From G965197715 sp965247615 (lineage in GTDB: Bacteria; Chloroflexota; Dehalococcoidia; Lucifugimonadales; UBA1127), in the NCBI GenBank assembly GCA_965247615.1, contig OZ252022.1, forward strand, positions 1,736,001 through 1,800,000: DNA of 64,000 bases. The letters are read 5' to 3'. Positions 44,075 through 52,421 of this stretch are shown piece after piece. The translations under genes were made by a program, and so were the position numbers. The notes under the pieces were generated by a model. That model did not search any database, was not told the origin of the DNA, and saw nothing but the letters and a program-made list of their open reading frames with translations. Positions within the stretch are counted from its first letter, which is position 1. Each line of letters starts with the position of its first letter.

Positions 44075-45385
44075 TCAGTTGTACGACGAGGGCTCGGGCG
44101 CCGCGAAACGATAGAACACCTGGTTGCCCAGGAGTCGCCCGCGAGGCGTGAGACGAAGTCGACAGGCGGCGGCGTCTCCTGTGACCTCGGCCAATCCCAG
44201 CGACGTTATGTCGTCCACGACGCCAGGGTAGACCTCCAGGAGCCCGAGGCCAAAGCGATCCGCAAAGCCCGCGAAGGTGACGCCCTCCTCCAGCCGCAAG
44301 CCCATCATGAGAGTCTCTGCCATCTCTGTCTGACGGTCAATCGTCTCCACGGCGGCTACGGTGGGAATGGCGCCAAAGGCGGCGGCGTCCTCCCCTTCCC
44401 CAGGGACTGCTCCTCGGTCTGCCCACTGGGCCACCCGGTTGATGTAGGCGGCCGGCTGGGTGCAGTGGGCGAACCGGCAGCCGCCCAGGTAGGAGTGCGC
44501 GCCAGGCCCCACGCCCAGGTAGGGGAGGTTCCGCCAGTAGGTCAGGTTGTGCCTGCTCTCCAGCCCCGGGCGGGCCCAGTTGGAGATCTCGTAGCCCACG
44601 TAGCCCCTGGAGGCCAGCAGGTCCTGGGCCCATTCATACATGTCGGCAGCCAGGTCCGGGTCGGGGTCCGGAAGAGATCCCGCGCGCACCTGGCGCTCCA
44701 TGGGGGTGCCCCCCTCAAGGGTGAGGCAGTAGGCCGAAAGGTGCTCCGGCTCCAGGTCCAGCGCCCCGGTCAGCGTGCTCTGCCACTGGGACAGGTCCTG
44801 AAAGGGGAGGCCGTACATCAGGTCCAGGTTGACGTTCTCGAATCCCGCCTCCCGCAGGAGGCGGCAGGACGCCACGGCCTGGCCGGCGCTGTGCCTCCGG
44901 CCCAGGACCTGAAGCAGCCCGGGATCCAGGCTCTGTACGCCCATGCTGACGCGGTTGACGCCCAGGCTCAGGAAAGCACTCATCCGCTGGACAGAGACGT
45001 CGTCGGGATTCACCTCGGCTGTGACCTCGGCGCCGGGGCGGAGCCGGAAGGCGCCTTCGACAGCCGCAAAGAGCGACGCGAGCTGGGGCGGGGTGAGCAG
45101 GGAGGGGGTGCCTCCTCCGAGGAAGACCGTGTTCACCGGCGGGCGGCGCAGCAACGACCCCCAGAGGCGCAACTCTGTCGCCAGCGCCTCCAGGTACGAG
45201 GGCATCAGGCGCTCGATCCCTGCGTAGGTGTTGAAGTCGCAGTAGGGGCACTTGGTCTGACAGAAGGGGATATGAATGTAGAGGCCAATGCCCTGCGCCA
45301 TGGAGCGGGCTGCGCCGCTGCCGGGAGCGCCGGTCAGGGGAGCGGTCCCAGGGGGGCTCATAGGCTCGGAAAGACCGTCCTTCAT
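44075..45385 (-). CDS. hemW: Radical SAM heme chaperone HemW
   Basis: A 436-residue radical SAM protein. LYIHIPFCQTKCPYCDFNTY carries CxxxCxxC plus the fourth Cys position (CDF, where true coproporphyrinogen oxidases differ), VFLGGGTPSLL is the SAM GGE-like strand, and SRHNLTYWRNLPYLGVGPGA is the HNxxYW motif typical of HemW. HemW transfers heme to respiratory enzymes; it is often misnamed coproporphyrinogen III dehydrogenase. ATG 45385 overlaps the ychF stop by one base (TGATG). The first 30 residues are poorly conserved, so ATG 45361 or 45304 could also serve. Confidence 0.9.
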   Translation of the reverse strand: MKDGLSEPMSPPGTAPLTGAPGSGAARSMAQGIGLYIHIPFCQTKCPYCDFNTYAGIERLMPSYLEALATELRLWGSLLRRPPVNTVFLGGGTPSLLTPPQLASLFAAVEGAFRLRPGAEVTAEVNPDDVSVQRMSAFLSLGVNRVSMGVQSLDPGLLQVLGRRHSAGQAVASCRLLREAGFENVNLDLMYGLPFQDLSQWQSTLTGALDLEPEHLSAYCLTLEGGTPMERQVRAGSLPDPDPDLAADMYEWAQDLLASRGYVGYEISNWARPGLESRHNLTYWRNLPYLGVGPGAHSYLGGCRFAHCTQPAAYINRVAQWADRGAVPGEGEDAAAFGAIPTVAAVETIDRQTEMAETLMMGLRLEEGVTFAGFADRFGLGLLEVYPGVVDDITSLGLAEVTGDAAACRLRLTPRGRLLGNQVFYRFAAPEPSSYN

Positions 45386-46485
45386 CAGACGTTGAAGAGG
45401 AAGTTGACCACGTCGCCGTCCTGAACGGGGTACGTCTTGCCCTCCTGGCGCAGCAGCCCGCGCTTGCGGGCGCCGGGCAGGCCGCCACAGGCCACCAGGT
45501 CGTCGTAGGTCACGACCTCGGCCCGAATGAAGCCCCGCTCGATGTCCGAGTGGATCCGCCTCGCGGAGGTGACGGCCGGCGTGCTCCTGGGGATGGTCCA
45601 GGCGCGCACCTCATCGGGGCCTGTGGTCAGGAAGGAGACCAAGTCCAGGAGGCGGTACGATGCCTGGATGACCAGGTCGCGGCCCGGCTCGGCGAGGCCC
45701 AGGGAGGTCCTGAACTCCTGCTGCTCTTCCTCGTCGAGCTCGGCCAGTTCCATCTCGATCCTGCCGCAGATGGCGGCGACGCCCACGCCGGAAGCGGCGA
45801 ACTCCTCCCCGAGCTCGCGCTCGCGCGAAAGCAGGTTGCCGGCGTCGTCGTCGCCAAGGTTCAGGACAACGAGCAGCGGCTTGGCAGTCAAGAGCTGATA
45901 GTTGCCCAGGAGCTTGCTTTCGGCGGGGGACAACTCCTGGTCGCGCACGGGGACGTCCTGCTCCAGGCTCGCGCGCAGGCGCTCTAGGAGGGCCTGCTCC
46001 TGAGCGAGGGCAGCGCGCTCCTGGGGCTTGGCGCCCTTCTCCATAGCCTGGAGGCGCGCCGCGCGCCGCTCCAGGATGCCGAGGTCGACGGCGGCGAGCT
46101 CCAGGTCCATACCGGGGACCGCGACGGCGGGGGACTCGGCGCCCTTGGCCGGGGGCATTCCGGGGTTATCGAAGCCCCGGACGACGTGGAGGAGGGCATC
46201 GGCCCGCTGGAGCAGGTTGAGCAGCTCGCCGTGGATGCCGACGCTGACGCCGAAGCCCTCCGGCAGGCCCGGTATGTCGGCGTACTGGACCTCGGCGGAG
46301 ACGACGCGCACGGGGTGGTACATATCGGCGAGGACGCCGAGGCGCGAGTCCGGCACCTTGGCGACGCCGACGTTGGGTCTCAGGGCCCCCGTGGAGTAGG
46401 ATGCGGTCTCAGCGTGCCCCTGGGTCAGTGCGTTGAAGACCGTGGTCTTTCCCGCTTTCGGATATCCAATGACGCTGATCTCCAT
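45385..46485 (-). CDS. ychF: Ribosome-binding ATPase YchF (Obg family)
   Basis: A 366-residue Obg-like NTPase. ISVIGYPKAGKTTVFNALTQ is the P-loop, with the Tyr/Lys variation of this ATP-preferring subgroup. YADIPGLPEGFG is switch II; the coiled-coil insert lies around residues 130-200; the C-terminal TGS domain ends TYPVQDGDVVNFLFN. YchF associates with ribosomes and stress responses. It sits between the kinase gene, two bases upstream, and hemW. All three are one transcript. Confidence 0.93.
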   Translation of the reverse strand: MEISVIGYPKAGKTTVFNALTQGHAETASYSTGALRPNVGVAKVPDSRLGVLADMYHPVRVVSAEVQYADIPGLPEGFGVSVGIHGELLNLLQRADALLHVVRGFDNPGMPPAKGAESPAVAVPGMDLELAAVDLGILERRAARLQAMEKGAKPQERAALAQEQALLERLRASLEQDVPVRDQELSPAESKLLGNYQLLTAKPLLVVLNLGDDDAGNLLSRERELGEEFAASGVGVAAICGRIEMELAELDEEEQQEFRTSLGLAEPGRDLVIQASYRLLDLVSFLTTGPDEVRAWTIPRSTPAVTSARRIHSDIERGFIRAEVVTYDDLVACGGLPGARKRGLLRQEGKTYPVQDGDVVNFLFNV

Positions 46486-46487
46486 AG

Positions 46488-48785
46488 CTAATTAATCGCG
46501 TACAGGGTCCCGTCCTCGGAGGCCACGAACACGGTATCCTCTGCAATAACCGCCCGGTTCCGTATCCGGTCGTTGGTGGGGAAGGTCCACAGGGTGTCGC
46601 CGGAATGCCTGTTCACGGCGTAGAGGTTGCCGTCGTCGGCGCCGAAGTAGACGGTGTCGCCGGCCACGGCGGGGGAGGAGAAGACGAGGAAGTCCGTGAC
46701 CGTGCGCTCCCACAGCTTGTCGCCATCTTCGGCGTCAATGGCAACGATGCGTCCGTTGTGCGCCGTCACGTAAATGATGTCGTCCACCACGACCGGTGAG
46801 CTGGCGCGAGATCTGCGGCCGAGGCTGACCTGCCACAGGTATCCCCGCTGGAGCGGCGGGTTCTCGGCAAGGCCCCAGATCCAGAAGTGGAAGTGCCACC
46901 ACATCCGCGGCCCGTCGAAGGGCTTGGCGCGCTCCCGCCAGTTGACCGACGAGAGCCGTCCCTGGCTGGTGGAAACGTACAGGCGGTCGCCGACAAGGGC
47001 GGTGGTCCCGGATATGGTGGTGATGGCGTCGTAGGGGAGGCGCACCACGCCGGTTTCGCTGTTGATGATGAAGACCTCGCCGGAGGTGTTGGCGGCGACA
47101 ACCACCTCGTCGTTGACCGAGATGCCGCCGATGATCCATCCGCCGGCGTAGAACTCCCAGAGCTTGTCTCCGGTCTTGGCGTCGAGGGCGTGCAGGTAGC
47201 CGTCGCCGCCGCCGACATAGGCCACGCCCTTGTAGACGACGGGGCCTCCGAGGATAGGAGCGAGCTTGTGCGTCCATTCGACGTCGCCGGTGTCCTGGCG
47301 CAGGGCGACGAAGTGGCCGTCACGCTGGCCGTAGTAGACGAGGCCATCGGCGACGGCGGGGGAGGAGTCGACGGGCCCGGTGGTGTCGTGCTTCCACAGC
47401 ACGCTGCCGTCTGCGGCGTTCAGGGCGAGAATCCGCCGGTCGCCCGTGGGTTGGAACACCACGCCATCCACGACGGCAGGCGAGGCCAACAGCGGGGCCG
47501 TCGTCTCGAAGCGCCACAGCTCCTCACCACGCGCATCCGGGCCCACGAGGGCGGCCCCGGTACGGGCTGGGTCCAGGCCGAACATGGCGGACTGGCCGGG
47601 TTCGGAGAGCGATGATACGGCGGAGACCGGCAGGGGCACTTTGGGGTGGTAGAGGGTGTCAAAGGCGAAGAAGCCGACGACGCCCAGGGCCATTGCGGCC
47701 AGGGCGATGCGGATGCCCTTGCGCAAGCGCTTCTCGCGGCGGAAGAAGCCCTTGAGGACCGTGGCCTGCTCCTGGGACAGGATCTTGCGGTCCTTGAGCC
47801 GGGCCCAGCAGGTCTGGCAGTTGAGGGCCTCGGCGGAATTGGGCTCGCCGCACGCGGGGCAGAAGACGGTCTCTTCGGCGCCGTCGACCCCGGTGCCGAC
47901 GCGCTTCGGCGCGGGCCGGCGTGGAACGGCCTCGGCATCGCGAAGGTTGGGCTGACCGGGAGCGGGCGTGAGGGCGAGGTCCAGGGCGTCGACAAATTCG
48001 CCGGGCCGCTGATAGCGCTCCAGGGGATGGAGGGCGAGGGGGCGCAGGAGGACAGCGTCGCACGCCAAGGGGAGGCGCGGGTTGACGAGAGAGGGGGAGG
48101 CGGGCTTCGACCTGGTCTGCTGGGCCAGGACGGTGGGAGCGCCGACGGCGGAGAAGGGGAGCCGGCCCGTGAGCAGCTCGTAGGCGATGATCCCAAGGGA
48201 ATAGATGTCCGTGGCAGCGTCGACAATGAACTCACGCGTCTCTTCCGGCGCGCTGTACGAGGGATTGGGGGTATCGATAGTCATTTGCATGAGCGGATGG
48301 ATCTTGCTGCCCAGGACGGCCATGCCAAAGTCGGCAAGGAGCACCTGTCCATCCGGCCCCAGGTAGATATTGCTGGGCTTGAGGTCACCATGCCAGACCT
48401 GGTTGGCGTGGGCGTGCTCCAGGGCCTGGGCCACCTGTCGGAGGATGTTCAGGACCTGACCGACGGTGAAGGGAGCGCTCTTTCCGGACTTCTCCAGGTT
48501 TGGCCAGGAGATGAAGGGGAAGGCGACCCAGAAGCCCTCTTCGTCCTCCCCCATCTCCAGGGGCGCGACGATGCTGGGGTGCCGGAGCCTCTGGACGCGC
48601 TCAAGCTCCCGATAGTAGTCGTCGACCAGGCCCTTCTCATTGCCGAAGTAGGCGCGAAGGCGCTTCACGGCTACCTCTGAGCCGTTGCGGGTATCCCGGG
48701 CCCGGTACACCTCCGCCAGACCGGAGCCGCCAATGACCTCCACTAGCGCGAACCGGCCTACGATACGCTCAACCGCCTGGGTCAT
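46488..48785 (-). CDS. Membrane Ser/Thr protein kinase with zinc ribbon and PQQ-type beta-propeller
   Basis: A 765-residue receptor-like kinase. Kinase domain (about 10-280): glycine loop GGSGLAEVYRA, Lys 41 in VAVKRL, HGDLKPSN (HGD instead of HRD) and ADFGMAVLG. A zinc ribbon (CPACGEPN, CQTCW) follows near 310-335. One helix, IALAAMALGVVGFFAF, then crosses the membrane. The C-terminal half has PQQ-like repeats (GSVLWKHDTTG, GDVEWTHKLAP, GDKLWEF, GDKLWERTV, GDTLWTFPT) forming an outside propeller. It probably senses an external ligand. ychF begins two bases after its stop. Confidence 0.92.
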   Translation of the reverse strand: MTQAVERIVGRFALVEVIGGSGLAEVYRARDTRNGSEVAVKRLRAYFGNEKGLVDDYYRELERVQRLRHPSIVAPLEMGEDEEGFWVAFPFISWPNLEKSGKSAPFTVGQVLNILRQVAQALEHAHANQVWHGDLKPSNIYLGPDGQVLLADFGMAVLGSKIHPLMQMTIDTPNPSYSAPEETREFIVDAATDIYSLGIIAYELLTGRLPFSAVGAPTVLAQQTRSKPASPSLVNPRLPLACDAVLLRPLALHPLERYQRPGEFVDALDLALTPAPGQPNLRDAEAVPRRPAPKRVGTGVDGAEETVFCPACGEPNSAEALNCQTCWARLKDRKILSQEQATVLKGFFRREKRLRKGIRIALAAMALGVVGFFAFDTLYHPKVPLPVSAVSSLSEPGQSAMFGLDPARTGAALVGPDARGEELWRFETTAPLLASPAVVDGVVFQPTGDRRILALNAADGSVLWKHDTTGPVDSSPAVADGLVYYGQRDGHFVALRQDTGDVEWTHKLAPILGGPVVYKGVAYVGGGDGYLHALDAKTGDKLWEFYAGGWIIGGISVNDEVVVAANTSGEVFIINSETGVVRLPYDAITTISGTTALVGDRLYVSTSQGRLSSVNWRERAKPFDGPRMWWHFHFWIWGLAENPPLQRGYLWQVSLGRRSRASSPVVVDDIIYVTAHNGRIVAIDAEDGDKLWERTVTDFLVFSSPAVAGDTVYFGADDGNLYAVNRHSGDTLWTFPTNDRIRNRAVIAEDTVFVASEDGTLYAIN

Positions 48786-48963
48786 GGTGGTCCTATCACG
48801 GAAGACGTGCAGCGGGCATCAAGGTCATCGAAAGCCAAGCACTCCAAGGGGGTGAGCCCCGCTGGGAACGGCGCCGCCAAGGCCCGGGAGCCTGATATGA
48901 TGACGAGGGACTTTCGCCCCGTGGACAGCATACTGAGGAGCTACCACCTAGTGTCCGTGGGTG

Positions 48964-48992
48964 TTGTTAGATAATGTTGCTCCAATTATACC
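48964..48992 (+). promoter_or_regulatory. Promoter of holA, overlapping a divergent -10 box for the kinase
   Basis: TTGTTA (48964-48969), 17 bases, TATACC (48987-48992); predicted start near 48999, leader about 29 bases. On the minus strand the same bases contain a perfect TATAAT (48990-48985), with a poor -35, which could serve the kinase operon. Confidence 0.5.
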
Positions 48993-49027
48993 CCATTCGA
49001 GGCAATTCTGAGAGGGGGTAGGCCGAC

Positions 49028-50077
49028 GTGATCTACGTGTACCACGGCGCCGATACCTACTCCATCAAGGAGGCCCTGGTTGAGCTTCGCTCCGGTGTGG
49101 GCAGCCCGGACCTCCAGGACGTCAACACCACGGAGCTGACGGCCTCTGAGGTGACGCTGCCCCTCCTCATGAACGCCTGCTCGACGGTGCCGTTTCTGGC
49201 TGATCGCCGGCTGATCATCGTGGACGGCCTCCTCTCCTCGATGGAGAGGAGGCAACCGGCCCGCCGCGGCAGAAGGACGACGGAGAGGACCGGGCCGCAG
49301 GACGACGCGGGGCCTCCCAACCAGTGGCGAAGCCTGGGCGAGAGCCTGACCCATCTGCCACCGACGACGGACCTGGTCTTCACAGAGGGCCCACTCCGCC
49401 GGGACAACCCGCTGCTGCGCGACCTGGCGCCGATCGCTCAGGTGCGCGACTTTCCATCGCCCACTGGGGCAGACCTTGAACGCTGGATCACGCAGCGGGT
49501 CAGCCAGCACGGCGCGGCAATCGCGCCGGACGCGACTCGGCTGCTGGCCGACGTGGTCGGCCCCGACCTGTGGGCACAGAACAGCGAGATAGAGAAGCTG
49601 ACGCTCTACCGGTACGGGCAGCAGATCCGGAGCGAGGACGTGGGAACCGTGGTGAGCTCGGCCAAGGAGGCGAGTGTGTTCGTCGCGGTTGACGCTGTCC
49701 TGGAGCGCCGAAGCGGGCAAGCGCTCCAGCTGATCACTCGGCTGCTGGATGGCGGCGGCACGGTGTCCTACGTGCTAGCCATGCTGGCACGGCAGGTCCG
49801 GCTGGTGTTCCTGGCGCAGGAGCTGCTGCGGGACCGGGTGCCGCAGGGGGAGATGGGGGCGCGCCTCGGCATCGCGTCCGCGTACCCGCTGCGAAAGACG
49901 CTGGACCAGGCCAGGAGGTCGCGCCCGGAGGCGATGCGCCAGCTGCACGGCATGTTGCTGGAGGCGGACATCGCCATCAAAACCGGCGAGATGGAGGAGC
50001 AGCTGGCCCTGGACGTGCTGGTGGTGCGCTTCTGCCACGGACAGCAGGCGGCCGCGGGGTCGGCACGCGGGCGCTAG
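49028..50077 (+). CDS. holA: DNA polymerase III subunit delta
   Basis: A 349-residue HolA. MIYVYHGADTYSIKEALVEL is the start of the clamp-loader fold, MNACSTVPFLADRRLIIVDG and TDLVFTEGPLRRDNPLLRD belong to domain I, GADLERWITQRVSQHGAAIA to the lid and RYGQQIRSEDVGTVVS to the collar region. Delta opens the sliding clamp. A Lys/Arg/Thr-rich insert (residues 74-95) is longer than usual. GTG 49028 follows AGAGGGGG. A diverged copy of its last 15 codons lies at 52346-52390. Confidence 0.9.
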   Translation: MIYVYHGADTYSIKEALVELRSGVGSPDLQDVNTTELTASEVTLPLLMNACSTVPFLADRRLIIVDGLLSSMERRQPARRGRRTTERTGPQDDAGPPNQWRSLGESLTHLPPTTDLVFTEGPLRRDNPLLRDLAPIAQVRDFPSPTGADLERWITQRVSQHGAAIAPDATRLLADVVGPDLWAQNSEIEKLTLYRYGQQIRSEDVGTVVSSAKEASVFVAVDAVLERRSGQALQLITRLLDGGGTVSYVLAMLARQVRLVFLAQELLRDRVPQGEMGARLGIASAYPLRKTLDQARRSRPEAMRQLHGMLLEADIAIKTGEMEEQLALDVLVVRFCHGQQAAAGSARGR

Positions 50078-50108
50078 GCGCTGGCGGGGGTGTGGGGTTG
50101 GGGGCGGG
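50047..50108. repeat. holA 3' end and flank, duplicated at 52360-52421
   Basis: The last 40 bases (50069-50108) are identical to 52382-52421; homology continues to the left with scattered changes through the holA stop codon. The 25 bases at 50108-50132 are identical to the 3' end of the bicupin gene (54756-54780). Confidence 0.75.
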
Positions 50109-50127
50109 CGGTCGGGCATGAGGCTGG

Positions 50128-50262
50128 TCATGGCGAGGTGGGGGGCGCCTCCCCTGGATTCCCGCTTTCGCGGGTCGCTGGCGCGACGGCCTTGTAGGGG
50201 GAGGGTTGTGGGGTCGCCACGGGGGTGGTCATCCGGCGTATTCCGGTCGGCAAGAGTGCCAT
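50128..50262 (-). CDS. Small ORF running into a dispersed repeat, 44 residues
   Basis: ATG 50262 has a strong AAGGAGAACAATCAA upstream and starts MALLPTGIRRMTTPVATPQ. From about residue 20 the frame is encoded by the dispersed repeat (PYKAVAPATRESGNPG) and stops at 50128. It looks like the start of a gene cut by the repeat, or a short gene using repeat DNA as its end. It follows the gene at 50301 on the same strand. Confidence 0.35.
   Translation of the reverse strand: MALLPTGIRRMTTPVATPQPSPYKAVAPATRESGNPGEAPPTSP
50158..50200. repeat. Composite dispersed repeat
   Basis: ATTCCCGC-TTTC-GCGGG (50158-50174) followed directly by GTCGCTGGCGCGACGGCC and TTGTAGGGGG. The two repeat types also occur close together around 33757-34003. 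Confidence 0.7.
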
Positions 50263-50300
50263 TTGATTGTTCTCCTTCGGTTGATTGTCGACACTTTTTT

Positions 50301-50618
50301 TCAGTCGTTTTTTGAAGCTAGGCGATTTTCTCTCAGATAGGCGAGGATAGGATTGTTTTTGGCGGGAGAACCCTGCAAGAGCTCCAACAAGGCCTTGCGC
50401 AGCTCCGCGGCTGCAAGGCGCTCGTTGCGGAGCTGTCGACGACGGACCAGGGTGAAGGAGTCGCGGACCTCCGGGACCTGGGACATGGCGGTGAGGACGG
50501 CCTTGAGACGCGCCGAGTGGCGGCCGGACTTGAGGGCGGTCGCTAGCGCGACGGCTTTGTGGGGGTTGGTGTTGCCTATGGGAGCGCCGGCGCCGGGCGT
50601 GCGTTTGCTTCGAGGCAT
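50301..50618 (-). CDS. Small basic protein with an in-frame dispersed repeat
   Basis: A 105-residue protein with AAAGGAGGTCACC before ATG 50618. It begins MPRSKRTPGAGAPIGNTN, a start I know from small proteins of the GAPxGNxNAxKHG type found with mobile DNA. Between GNTN and SGRHSARLKA lies PHKAVALATAL, encoded by a copy of the dispersed repeat (50538-50565). The rest is helical (FTLVRRRQLRNERLAAAELR). The repeat seems to have inserted in frame without breaking the gene. Function unknown. Confidence 0.65.
   Translation of the reverse strand: MPRSKRTPGAGAPIGNTNPHKAVALATALKSGRHSARLKAVLTAMSQVPEVRDSFTLVRRRQLRNERLAAAELRKALLELLQGSPAKNNPILAYLRENRLASKND
50538..50565. repeat. Dispersed GTCGCTAGCGCGACGG repeat inside a coding frame
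   Basis: GTCGCTAGCGCGACGGCTTT and GTGGGGG match, in reverse orientation, the right part of the 53-base repeats at 33951 and 34380. It lies within the gene at 50301-50618 and keeps the frame. Confidence 0.75.
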
Positions 50619-51055
50619 GGTGACCTCCTTTCGCTGTCTGGTGTGCTACACAGAGAATAGTGCATATGTTCTGCTTCTGGCAACGGGAGCATGGCACAGC
50701 CGGGGGGGGCATCCTTCGACGTGCTCAGGATGGCGGGGAGAGGATGGCGGGAGGGCTTACAATGGTGGGGGTGGGGTATGGTGGACGGCTACACTACCTC
50801 TGCTGAGCCCTATTTTCGAGGCAATGACGGCGGGGAGGATGCCCCGCTCCGCCACGCCTGGATTCCCGCTTTCGAAGCAATGACGGGGGTGGGTGCGGCG
50901 CGACATCTCGTTATCCCGTCGAAAGGCAGAATGCAGGAGATTGAAGAACCGGATGTCCCGGCTTTGTGAGACGGGCTCATGTTATGGGACGCGGAAATAC
51001 CGCCTACACTCTGGCTCAGCCCATCGCCGCGCCGGCCCGCGCCTCCCCTGACCCC
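50619..51055. other. Accessory intergenic DNA
   Basis: No supported gene. Contains half copies of the ATTCCCGC repeat (GATTCCCGCTTTCGAAGCAA near 50861, TTCGAGGCAATGACGG near 50815) and short G-rich tracts. These look like worn repeat elements. Confidence 0.45.
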
Positions 51056-51152
51056 GGCGAGGATGTCAACTCAACTCTTCGTGGGGGCTCCGCCCTGGTA
51101 GCTATCGTCATCTCAATTGTGTGGCACGAGCCTGCTATGGGGCGTCGAACAT
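51056..51152. repeat. Diverged direct repeat downstream of the DUF6226 gene
   Basis: About 97 bases matching 51774-51870, which lies just upstream of the same gene. Both end in GCCTGCTATGGGGCGTC and, read on the minus strand, both contain a gene-end-like ATG-x-GACGCCCCATAG. The pair brackets the DUF6226 gene. Confidence 0.6.
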
Positions 51153-51154
51153 CC

Positions 51155-51760
51155 TCAGCGGTGCGTTGGCGCGGCGGTCGCGTTGCGTCGGGTCCAGGGC
51201 TTCCAGTCCAGCGTCACGTCCAGTTTGCCCCCCGTCATCTCGAGGGCGCGGGAGCGCGGAACGCGGCCCCGAGAGCGGCTAAAACCGCCGTGGCCGTCGT
51301 TAAACCGGAACTCTGATTCCCGCCAACCATCCCCCAGCAGCGGAGGCACTCGCATCGCCTCGCGGAACCCGCCGGAGACGACGGCTTCCACCATTCTGAT
51401 CATCTCCTCGATCGATCCATCGGCGGTTTCGTCGCAGGCGTCGCAGCCACAATCGGGGAAAGGTTCAGTGCGCCAGGAGCCGAACCTGAAACGCAGCCCT
51501 GGAAAATCAGTGAACGCCACCACGATTGGCGCGGCTTGCGGGTCATGCGGGACGAGTCTTATGAGAGGACGCACAAGGCCTCCCCTGCCCAGTTCGTCGT
51601 CCGCATCGTGTACCTCTGATCGCTCGACCGAGAACTCGCGCTCCAGCCGGTCGAGCAACTCCGTGGCTGCGGCGTGCAGAGGCTGGAAGCGTTCCGGGTT
51701 AGTTACGCGGGAGTACGCTTCTTCGGGCGGCCCTTCGATGCCCCACCTGTCTCCGCGCAT
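51155..51760 (-). CDS. DUF6226 family protein
   Basis: About 201 residues from ATG 51760. NPERFQPLHAAATELLDRLE, RLVPHDPQAAPIVVAFTDFP, LRFRFGSWRTEPFPDCGCDA and CDETADG are the conserved blocks I recall for DUF6226 proteins of Actinobacteria. Cys-Gly-Cys-x-x-Cys may bind metal. The C-terminal ten residues lie in repeat-like sequence. Function unknown. The gene is framed by direct repeats. Confidence 0.75.
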   Translation of the reverse strand: MRGDRWGIEGPPEEAYSRVTNPERFQPLHAAATELLDRLEREFSVERSEVHDADDELGRGGLVRPLIRLVPHDPQAAPIVVAFTDFPGLRFRFGSWRTEPFPDCGCDACDETADGSIEEMIRMVEAVVSGGFREAMRVPPLLGDGWRESEFRFNDGHGGFSRSRGRVPRSRALEMTGGKLDVTLDWKPWTRRNATAAPTHR

Positions 51761-51773
51761 GTCATCGCCCTCG

Positions 51774-51870
51774 GCAAGGATATCGACGCAACTCTTTGCG
51801 GCGGGCGTCGCCCTCGTGGCTCTCGTCACCCCACAGTGTAGCGCCGGCCTGCTATGGGGCGTCAACCATC
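51774..51870. repeat. Diverged direct repeat upstream of the DUF6226 gene
   Basis: Partner of 51056-51152. It covers the last codons of the DUF1697 gene and the spacer to DUF6226. Confidence 0.6.
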
Positions 51871-52345
51871 TCCAGCAGCGCGAGGACGGTCCGCCTGTTC
51901 CGCATCGCGCTCGCGGTTTGCAACTGCGCGGCGAGGTACTCGTTCGTCAGCTTGCTCCGGGCCACGCCGTTGGGGTAGTGCAAGTAGACGTTGCGACCGC
52001 GTACAGCGAAAACGTCCTGCGGTGAGCGTTCCGGGTCAATCCGGGAGACTGCTTCGGCGCTGGGTGTGTTCTCGAGGAATGCCACGTGGAGGAGGCGCGG
52101 GTCACCAGAGGTGTCGAATGGGCTCGACGCGGCGACCTGCCGGAGCTCTGTGCTTGACCGGACGATGACGTCCGGGGAGAAGCCGAACCGCCGGCTAATG
52201 GCCTGGGTCACGAGTTCAGGCACGCGTTCGACCAAGTCCGGCGCCGCGTCAAACACTACGTTCCCGCTCTGAATGTAGGTGCGCACTCCCGGGCAGCCGA
52301 CCGAAGTGAAGGTGTCCTTCAACTCGACCATAGGCAGCTTATTCT
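51852..52345 (-). pseudogene. DUF1697 family protein, 5'-truncated by a holA-fragment junction
   Basis: GKNKLPMVELKD, VRTYIQSGNVVFDAAPDL, VIVRSSTELRQV and RNVYLHYPNGVARSKLTNEY are strong DUF1697 blocks, complete to the stop. The normal N-terminus (a strand ending in LLRGINVGG) is missing: homology begins at the GKNK and upstream lies a copy of the holA 3' end read in antisense. The frame stays open upstream to ATG 52496 through Pro-rich nonsense. ATG 52331 could still start a shortened protein of about 159 residues. Loss of the first strand probably damages the fold. Confidence 0.65.
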
Positions 52346-52359
52346 TGCCACGGGCAGCC

Positions 52360-52421
52360 GGCGGCCGCAGGGTCGGCGCGGGGGCGCTAGGCGCTGGCGG
52401 GGGTGTGGGGTTGGGGGCGGG
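52360..52421. repeat. Copy of holA 3' end and flank
   Basis: On the plus strand, 52346-52390 reads CHGQPAAAGSARGR then TAG, against CHGQQAAAGSARGR at the end of holA. Bases 52382-52421 are identical to 50069-50108. Confidence 0.75.

Noticed and set aside
50047..52421. Integron-like cassette array (small genes separated by repeats)
   Set aside because: The repeats lack the inverted RYYYAAC/GTTRRRY ends of attC sites, and no integrase is present.
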